A DNA stretch of 64,000 bases from an uncultured Clostridium sp. (GTDB lineage Bacteria > Bacillota > Clostridia > Lachnospirales > Lachnospiraceae). The notes under the pieces are model-generated. The model did not search any database and was not told where the DNA came from. It was given only the letters and a program-made list of their open reading frames with translations. Below, piece after piece: positions 59,070 to 64,000 of this stretch. The stretch's first letter is position 1. The number at the start of each line of letters is the position of its first letter. The translations under genes and the position numbers were made by a program. The stretch spans positions 124,001-188,000 of the forward strand of contig CABVBU010000001.1 of NCBI GenBank assembly GCA_902496665.1, given 5' to 3'.

Positions 59070-59879
59070 CTATAAAGCAATTAAACTCTCATCATCCGGC
59101 ACATAAATATTTCCGCTGTAATAGCGTTTTCCTTCGCTCTTATAAAGCCGTTCCCGACCGGCAACATTGCTGTCCTCCGTGTGCCAGAGCACAAGATTCG
59201 GGATTCCCAGGGACTCCGCCAGTTCACAGGCGTCCTTCACGGTGCTGTGGTGCTTCTCGTACGGTTTCCAGATATCCCGCTCCCCATAGAGGCAGAATGC
59301 CTCGTGGAGCAGCCAGTCGCTGCCTCGGACATACTTCTCACAGACCGGATTATACGGTTCATCCCCGGCACAGGTGAGCTTTTTTCCATTATTTAATGTC
59401 AGTGTGAATCCAAACTGTTTTAACTTCGTGGAGTGGATATCAAAGAACGTCACGTCATAGCTTAAAATATGGCGGGTCTCGCCGTCCTTCACCTCTTCCA
59501 GATGGATCCGGTCGCCGATCATATTGTAAAACTTATCCTGGATCGTCAGGCGGCAGAGCGTCTTGACCGTTTCGATAAGCTCCGCATGGCAGTAAATATA
59601 GGCATCCCCGATATACTGGTCTTTTTTCATCTTCGTGGCAATCATGCGGACCATCCACACGATGCCTAAGACATGGTCCGTGTGGGCGTGGGTCACAAAA
59701 ATATGGTGGATGTGCTCTAACGGAACCTGCATGTTGTCCAGAATCTTTAAGATCCCGTTTCCGCCGCCGGCGTCCACCATGAAATATTCATCCCCGTCCC
59801 TTAACGCGAAACATGTATTATAAAGATTGGTGACCGTTGCGTTTCCGGTCCCGAAAACATAAAGAAGTTCGCTGTTCAT
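59070..59879 (-). CDS. Metallo-beta-lactamase-fold hydrolase
   Basis: A 269-residue MBL-fold protein, RNase Z-like. The metal motif is THAHTDHVLG (residues ~63-72), with MVDAGGG before it, a later CAGDEPYNP and a final LWHTEDSN. ATG 59879 has GGGAG eleven bases upstream; the frame upstream adds 24 residues with no site. Metal ligands for a binuclear site are complete. It may act on a phosphodiester or an ester; tRNA 3' processing cannot be claimed without the RNase Z flexible arm. Confidence 0.82.
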   Translation of the reverse strand: MNSELLYVFGTGNATVTNLYNTCFALRDGDEYFMVDAGGGNGILKILDNMQVPLEHIHHIFVTHAHTDHVLGIVWMVRMIATKMKKDQYIGDAYIYCHAELIETVKTLCRLTIQDKFYNMIGDRIHLEEVKDGETRHILSYDVTFFDIHSTKLKQFGFTLTLNNGKKLTCAGDEPYNPVCEKYVRGSDWLLHEAFCLYGERDIWKPYEKHHSTVKDACELAESLGIPNLVLWHTEDSNVAGRERLYKSEGKRYYSGNIYVPDDESLIAL

Positions 59880-59981
59880 AAGAAAAAAATCTCCCTTCTG
59901 AAGTGTATTTTGACCGCATAAGATCTGCTTCCGGGGCAGTCCGGAATGCATGTCCGGACCCCGTTGTCATCGATTCTTTGG

Positions 59982-60010
59982 TTGAGTTTTGAATATGAAT
60001 ATGTTACTAT
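59982..60010 (+). promoter_or_regulatory. Promoter of fbp
   Basis: TTGAGT (59982-59987), 17-bp spacer, TACTAT (60005-60010). Upstream, GTCCGGA / TCCGGAC (59939-59945, 59953-59959) is a palindrome between the divergent genes. Confidence 0.6.
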
Positions 60011-60168
60011 AAAATAAATGGAAAAGCAATTCCCAGGCAGTTAAATTTTTAACCGGAAAAGCGGAAAGATCCCGCGAAAAACCCAGCAAAAATGCGGCGA
60101 AAACGGGACCAGGAACGGCAGGGGAAAATTTACGCGCCCGGGAAAACGCAGGGAGGAAAATAGCGATA

Positions 60169-62106
60169 ATGAGAGATTTGGACTACCTGAAGCTGCTTGC
60201 AAAAGAGTATCCGACAGTGAAAGCGGCATCCAGTGAGATCATCAATCTGATGGCGATCCGCGGACTTCCGAAGGGAACCGAGTATTTCTTCAGCGATCTG
60301 CACGGCGAATATGAGGCGTTTATTCACCTGCTCCGCAGCGCATCCGGTATCATCCGTGAAAAAATATCGGAGACCTTCGGCTACGTGATCTCGGACGAGG
60401 AGGAGATCGCTTTAGCGAATCTGATCTACTATCCGGAACGGAATATCCGCCGGATCCAGAAGGAGGGGAAATTCACAGAAGACTGGCAGAGAATTACGAT
60501 CTACCGTCTGGTACGCATCTGTAAGGAAGTATCCTCAAAATTTACAAGATCGAAAGTGCGTAAAAAAATGCCCCCGGCATTCGCATATATCATTGACGAG
60601 CTCCTTCATGTGGACTACAACGATGACAACAAGAAGGTTTATTATGATGAAATCATCCACTCCATCATCGACATCGAGATGGGCGATCAGTTCATCATGG
60701 CGCTCTGCAACCTGATCCAGAACCTGACCGTGGACAGCCTGCATATCATCGGAGACATCTTCGACCGTGGACCGCGTGCGGACATTATCATGGACGAGCT
60801 CATGCATTTCCACGACGTGGACATCCAGTGGGGCAACCACGATATCTCCTGGATGGGCGCAGCCACAGGCAATCTGGCCTGCATCTGCAATGTGCTCCGG
60901 ATCGCGATCCGCTACAACGGATTCGACGTTCTTGAGGACGGTTACGGAATCAATCTCCGCCCGCTGTCCATGTTTGCGGCGAAGGTCTACCGGGATGACC
61001 CGTGTGAGCGGTTCCTTCCGAAGATTCTGGATGAAAATATCTATGACGCGGTAGACCCGGGTCTTGCGGCGAAGATGCACAAGGCGATCACGGTGATCCA
61101 GTTCAAGGTGGAAGGCCAGATCACGAAGCGCCACCCGGATTACCAGATCGATGACCGGATCCATCTGGAACATATCAATTTTGAGAAGGGAACCGTAAAT
61201 ATCCACGGAAAAGACTACAAGATGCTGGATATGAACTTCCCGACGATCGACCCGAAGGACCCGTTAAAGCTCACGAAGGAAGAGCAGGAGCTGATCAACA
61301 GCCTTGCACTTTCCTTCCACCACAGCGAGACGCTTCACCGCCATATCCGCTTTGTGTATTCCCACGGCGCGATGTACAAGCGGTGCAACTCGAACCTTTT
61401 ATATCACGGCTGCATCCCGATGAAAGAGGATGGAACCTTCGAGGAACTGAAGCTCAAGGGGATTATCTATTCCGGAAAACGTCTGCTTGATTATCTCGAG
61501 GACGTGGTAAAGATGGCATACTTCCTGCCGGATGACGATCCGACGAAGGACTGGTACCGCGATTTTATGTGGTATTTATGGTGCGGGCCGAAGTCCCCGG
61601 TATACGGAAAGGACAATATGGCGACCTTCGAGAATTACTTTGTCGCTGATAAGGCAGCTGCGAAGGAAAATATGAACCCGTATTATAAACTGTGTGAAAA
61701 AGAGGAATTCTGTAATAAGATCCTTAAAGAATTCGGACTTCCGATCGAAGGCTCCCACATCATCAACGGCCATGTCCCGGTAAAATTAAAGGACGGCGAG
61801 AGTCCGATCAAGGGAAATGGAAAGCTGTTCGTCATCGACGGCGGTCTTTCCAAGTCTTACCAGCCGAAGACGGGAATCGCGGGCTACACCCTGATCTTCA
61901 ATTCCCACCACCTTGCCCTGGCGGAACACAAGCCTTTTGACCGGAACCATGAAAACACGCCGAAAGTCATGATCGTAGAGAAGATGAAAAAGCGTGTGAT
62001 GGTTGCGGACACGGATACAGGAAAAGAGCTTGCGGCGAAGATCGCGGACCTCAAGGAACTTGTGGCGGTGTACCGCGGTGGCATCATTAAAGAAAAACTG
62101 GAGTAA
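60169..62106 (+). CDS. fbp: Fructose-1,6-bisphosphatase class III
   Basis: A 645-residue class III Fbp, the Firmicute type built on a metallophosphoesterase core. Motifs are SDLHGEYEAF (near residue 42), IIGDIFDRGPRADII (near 198) and QWGNHDISW (near 223), with a later GHVPVK (His). It releases phosphate from fructose-1,6-bisphosphate in gluconeogenesis. Full length (about 640-670 residues is usual). It precedes the DUF1700-like gene by six bases. Confidence 0.95.
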   Translation: MRDLDYLKLLAKEYPTVKAASSEIINLMAIRGLPKGTEYFFSDLHGEYEAFIHLLRSASGIIREKISETFGYVISDEEEIALANLIYYPERNIRRIQKEGKFTEDWQRITIYRLVRICKEVSSKFTRSKVRKKMPPAFAYIIDELLHVDYNDDNKKVYYDEIIHSIIDIEMGDQFIMALCNLIQNLTVDSLHIIGDIFDRGPRADIIMDELMHFHDVDIQWGNHDISWMGAATGNLACICNVLRIAIRYNGFDVLEDGYGINLRPLSMFAAKVYRDDPCERFLPKILDENIYDAVDPGLAAKMHKAITVIQFKVEGQITKRHPDYQIDDRIHLEHINFEKGTVNIHGKDYKMLDMNFPTIDPKDPLKLTKEEQELINSLALSFHHSETLHRHIRFVYSHGAMYKRCNSNLLYHGCIPMKEDGTFEELKLKGIIYSGKRLLDYLEDVVKMAYFLPDDDPTKDWYRDFMWYLWCGPKSPVYGKDNMATFENYFVADKAAAKENMNPYYKLCEKEEFCNKILKEFGLPIEGSHIINGHVPVKLKDGESPIKGNGKLFVIDGGLSKSYQPKTGIAGYTLIFNSHHLALAEHKPFDRNHENTPKVMIVEKMKKRVMVADTDTGKELAAKIADLKELVAVYRGGIIKEKLE

Positions 62107-62112
62107 AATTAC

Positions 62113-62607
62113 ATGAACAAGGACGAATTTTTAAGACGCCTGGAGGAAGCACTCTCGGGTGAGGTCCCAGCGTTGGTCATCCGCGACAACTTGAATTATT
62201 ACGCGGATTATCTTTCCCAGGAGCTGGGAAAAGGCCGTACCATGGATGAAATTATTGAGGAGATCGGCGAGCCGAATATCGTGGCCCGCACGATCATCGA
62301 TTCCGCTGAGGCGGCGGGAGAGACCGGAGACGGTTATGGAAGTTTTGAGGACGCGTCCCCGCGGGGCGATGACAGAAGAAGTACTTACAGCCAGGAAAGT
62401 TATCAGAACGGCTCCGCGCCGAATATCCATTATTTCGATCTGAATAAGTGGTACTGGAAATTAGCCCTTGTCGTGATCCTGTTCCTTGTGATCTCTGTTG
62501 TGTTCAGCATTATGGGTGGCGTGTTCTACCTGCTGATCCGGTTCTCCGGACCTATCTTAATGTGCCTTATTATTTATTGGCTTGTTAAGAATTTCCGGGG
62601 CAGGTAA
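62113..62607 (+). CDS. DUF1700/HAAS-like membrane protein
   Basis: A 164-residue protein. The N-terminal ~75 residues are the HAAS-type helical domain (MNKDEFLRRLEEALSG, IEEIGEPNIVARTII), followed by a polar linker rich in Ser and Asp and two hydrophobic helices (LALVVILFLVISVVFSIMGG, FYLLIRFSGPILMCLIIYWLV). HAAS domains usually accompany PadR regulators, but none is adjacent. It is six bases after fbp and cotranscribed with it. Function unknown. Confidence 0.8.
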   Translation: MNKDEFLRRLEEALSGEVPALVIRDNLNYYADYLSQELGKGRTMDEIIEEIGEPNIVARTIIDSAEAAGETGDGYGSFEDASPRGDDRRSTYSQESYQNGSAPNIHYFDLNKWYWKLALVVILFLVISVVFSIMGGVFYLLIRFSGPILMCLIIYWLVKNFRGR

Positions 62608-62789
62608 TAAAACAGATATTAATAGGAAGAAATGAACAGGCGGCCGTGAATGTGAGCTGCAGATACAGGCACAGAAAATGGCGGACCGGTTCATGGATTT
62701 AAAGACGAAAATGTCCGAAAAACCCTGATTTTACTGAAAAAATCAACAGATTACAGGATGTTACAATTGAAATAAGTTATGTAAACATA

Positions 62790-62822
62790 TGCGGCGCTCT
62801 CTGCGGGGAGCGCCGCATTTTT
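62790..62822 (+). terminator. Terminator of the fbp operon
   Basis: A 10-bp perfect stem TGCGGCGCTC / GAGCGCCGCA (62790-62799, 62808-62817) followed by TTTTTG. Confidence 0.92.
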
Positions 62823-62882
62823 GCCACATTTTTGGCGGTTTTTGCCTAAATTATTAAGAGTTTATGAATTCATTCGTATGTA

Positions 62883-62911
62883 TTGACAAAAGCGGCTGTG
62901 AGAAATATAAT
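62883..62911 (+). promoter_or_regulatory. Promoter of the NlpC/P60 gene
   Basis: TTGACA (62883-62888), 17-bp spacer, TATAAT (62906-62911). Perfect consensus. Confidence 0.92.
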
Positions 62912-62916
62912 TTGTT

Positions 62917-62943
62917 TGTAACAAGATTTAACATATTTGTAAC
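62917..62943 (+). promoter_or_regulatory. WalR-like boxes of the NlpC/P60 gene
   Basis: TGTAAC-N4-TTTAAC-N5-TGTAAC. The TTTAAC-N5-TGTAAC part is one mismatch from TGTWAH-N5-TGTWAH. It begins 5 bp after the -10 box, at the transcription start. Confidence 0.6.
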
Positions 62944-62984
62944 AAACATTGCAAATCATTAAAGTTTAAGATAAGAGGACATCA

Positions 62985-63689
62985 ATGACAAAAAAACTTT
63001 TCAGAACTTTAAAAATCACCTGCTTATGTATGGCCTTAACGGCAGCACTTCCGATCGTTTCCTTCGCGGACGAGACAACGGCAGCTGTAAAAGAGGACAA
63101 GATGGTCGTAAGAATCATCCACCTCGATGAAAACGGAAACCCGTTGGAAGAGGACAAGCAGACAGCAACAGAAGAAACAGAGGGTTCTGAAGAGACAACA
63201 GATAAAGAAGAAGCGAAAGCCGACGAGGCTGAGGCAGACTCCGATGAGGAGGAAGCGGCTGAGGCAGAAGCCGACGAGGCAGAGGCTGAGGAAGAACTTG
63301 AGGCAGCTATCGAAGTTGAGAATGATCTCCGCTCCGAGATCGTTACATATGCGCTCCAGTTCGTAGGAAACCGCTACAAATACGGCGGAACAAACCCGAA
63401 CACAGGTGTTGACTGTTCTGGATTTACTTCCTATGTAATGCGTCACGCAGCAGAAGTTGAACTCCCGCATTCTTCCGGCGGACAGTCCCGTATGGGCCGC
63501 CAGGTAAGCAGCTCTGAGATGCGCCCGGGCGATATTATCTGCTACGGATCCGGAAAGAGAATCAACCATGTTGCCCTCTACATCGGCAATGGACAGATCG
63601 TACATGCCTCCACAGAAAAAACCGGAATCAAGGTTTCCAGATGGAACTACCGCACACCGGTGAGAATCGTAAACGTACTTGGCGATTAA
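62985..63689 (+). CDS. Secreted NlpC/P60 endopeptidase
   Basis: A 234-residue exported protein. The signal peptide covers ~1-28 (LCMALTAALPIVSFA). An extremely acidic Glu/Ala-rich linker (~50-110; EEAKADEAEADSDEEEA) precedes the NlpC/P60 domain (~115-230), with catalytic Cys in GVDCSGF, His in INHVALYIG and the third residue in QIVHAS. It cleaves peptide bonds in peptidoglycan stems. The acidic linker has no wall-binding repeats; it may bind Ca2+ or keep the enzyme soluble in the wall. Regulated by a perfect promoter and WalR-like boxes. Confidence 0.92.
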   Translation: MTKKLFRTLKITCLCMALTAALPIVSFADETTAAVKEDKMVVRIIHLDENGNPLEEDKQTATEETEGSEETTDKEEAKADEAEADSDEEEAAEAEADEAEAEEELEAAIEVENDLRSEIVTYALQFVGNRYKYGGTNPNTGVDCSGFTSYVMRHAAEVELPHSSGGQSRMGRQVSSSEMRPGDIICYGSGKRINHVALYIGNGQIVHASTEKTGIKVSRWNYRTPVRIVNVLGD

Positions 63690-63720
63690 CCTGAAAATTG
63701 GATAAAGGATAAAAAGGATT

Positions 63721-63774
63721 AAAAAAGTGCTCTTTACAGCAGATCGTTAGGATTGCTGCAGAGAGCATTTTTTT
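63721..63774 (+). terminator. Terminator of the NlpC/P60 gene
   Basis: Stem TGCTCT / AGAGCA with outer AAAAAA / TTTTTT runs and an inner CAGC / GCTG, 32 bp after the stop. Confidence 0.8.
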
Positions 63775-63882
63775 ACTGCGATGCATTCGAAAGAGGTCGT
63801 CAGCAGCAGATTTTGTAGATTGAGGTAAAGGAAAATTGGAGGAAACAGCATTAAAGAAAACTTCAGATGAATTGTGGATAGG

Positions 63883-63930
63883 AAAAGCCGGGGCAAACCA
63901 GCTGATGGTGCGTTCCCGGCTTTGTATTTT
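63883..63930. terminator. Terminator at the right edge
   Basis: Stem AAAGCCGGG / CCCGGCTTT (63884-63892, 63915-63923). On the minus strand the stem is followed by TTTTCC; on the plus strand by TGTATTTT. It probably ends the leftward gene entering from the right. Confidence 0.7.
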
Positions 63931-63949
63931 ATACTGCTGTGGAAATATA

Positions 63950-64000
63950 CTATCTTCTCTGACGATTCCCAGCATGAAGAATGATCTTAAACACTCCTGC
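63950..64000 (-). CDS. C-terminal end of a leftward gene (rest outside window)
   Basis: On the minus strand the frame from base 64000 reads AGVFKIILHAGNRQRR and stops with TAG at 63952. Its position before the terminator at 63883 suggests the real 3' end of a gene. The product cannot be recognised from 16 residues. Confidence 0.4.
   Translation of the reverse strand, partial: AGVFKIILHAGNRQRR

Noticed and set aside
1..64000. tRNA, rRNA, tmRNA or other standard RNA genes
   Set aside because: No cloverleaf with a GTTCGANTC arm or conserved rRNA segment was noticed on either strand by eye; a scan with tRNAscan-SE and Infernal would be decisive.

Overview
The window looks like chromosomal DNA of an anaerobic, spore-forming Firmicute of the Lachnospiraceae / Clostridium cluster XIVa type. 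This rests on gene content and signals, not on a search: spore-wall genes (CwlD amidase, SpoVG, SleB-like hydrolase, a YaaH-like GH18 enzyme), a class III fructose-1,6-bisphosphatase, YhaO/YhaN, GlgC/GlgD, an FMN riboswitch, a T-box leader, many strong AGGAGG ribosome binding sites and TTGACA/TATAAT promoters. No rRNA, tRNA, prophage, CRISPR array or complete insertion sequence was seen.

Layout. 1-3.5 kb: the 3' part of a GH18/SH3 wall enzyme and two tandem tyrosine recombinases. 3.5-9.3 kb: M20 peptidase, threonine-aldolase-like enzyme, CwlD, a coiled-coil protein with cysteine heptads, and M18 aminopeptidase. 9.5-12.6 kb: polysaccharide deacetylase, FMN riboswitch with ribU, creatininase-family enzyme. 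13-23.7 kb: a rightward housekeeping run (TsaC/Sua5, ComEB, radical SAM DUF4080, exonuclease, a 38-residue membrane peptide, VanW/YoaR-like protein, a lone PurM C-terminal domain, Lrp regulator with aminotransferase, TrmL, siroheme reductase). 24-28.5 kb: YhaN/YhaO and AsnS leftward. 28.7-38.4 kb: a second M20 peptidase, a LysR/GntP/IlvD-Edd sugar-acid locus, FucO, a TetR-type regulator and a YfcC transporter. 38.7-41.5 kb: glgCD and spoVG. 41.8-45.4 kb: a TRAP transporter preceded by a T-box leader. 45.5-47.8 kb: a glycosyltransferase fused to a MarR-like domain, and a HAD phosphatase. 48.1-54.6 kb: a BMP-type nucleoside ABC transporter operon ending in an ADP-ribosylglycohydrolase-family enzyme. 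54.8-55.3 kb: sortase and Rpn-type remnants. 55.4-64 kb: SleB-like hydrolase, MGMT-like protein, DUF4317, Nudix, MBL, Fbp, DUF1700-like, NlpC/P60, and the 3' end of one more leftward gene.

Most notable: (i) a 164-bp intergenic repeat present in two identical copies 10.9 kb apart, folding as three hairpins closed by an outer stem, and a sequence-unrelated 158-bp element with the same topology next to the T-box terminator; (ii) the glycosyltransferase-MarR fusion; (iii) a T-box leader whose next gene is a TRAP solute-binding protein; (iv) two wall-hydrolase genes with perfect consensus promoters followed, at exactly the same distance, by WalR-like boxes; (v) an ADP-ribosylglycohydrolase-family gene at the end of a nucleoside ABC transporter operon.

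How the genes work together: many products act on or at the cell wall (GH18, CwlD, deacetylase, VanW-like, SleB-like, NlpC/P60). Three separate uptake systems (TRAP, BMP ABC, GntP) each sit with a matching regulator or enzyme. In the TRAP and BMP operons a hairpin follows the binding-protein gene, which would favour more binding protein than permease.
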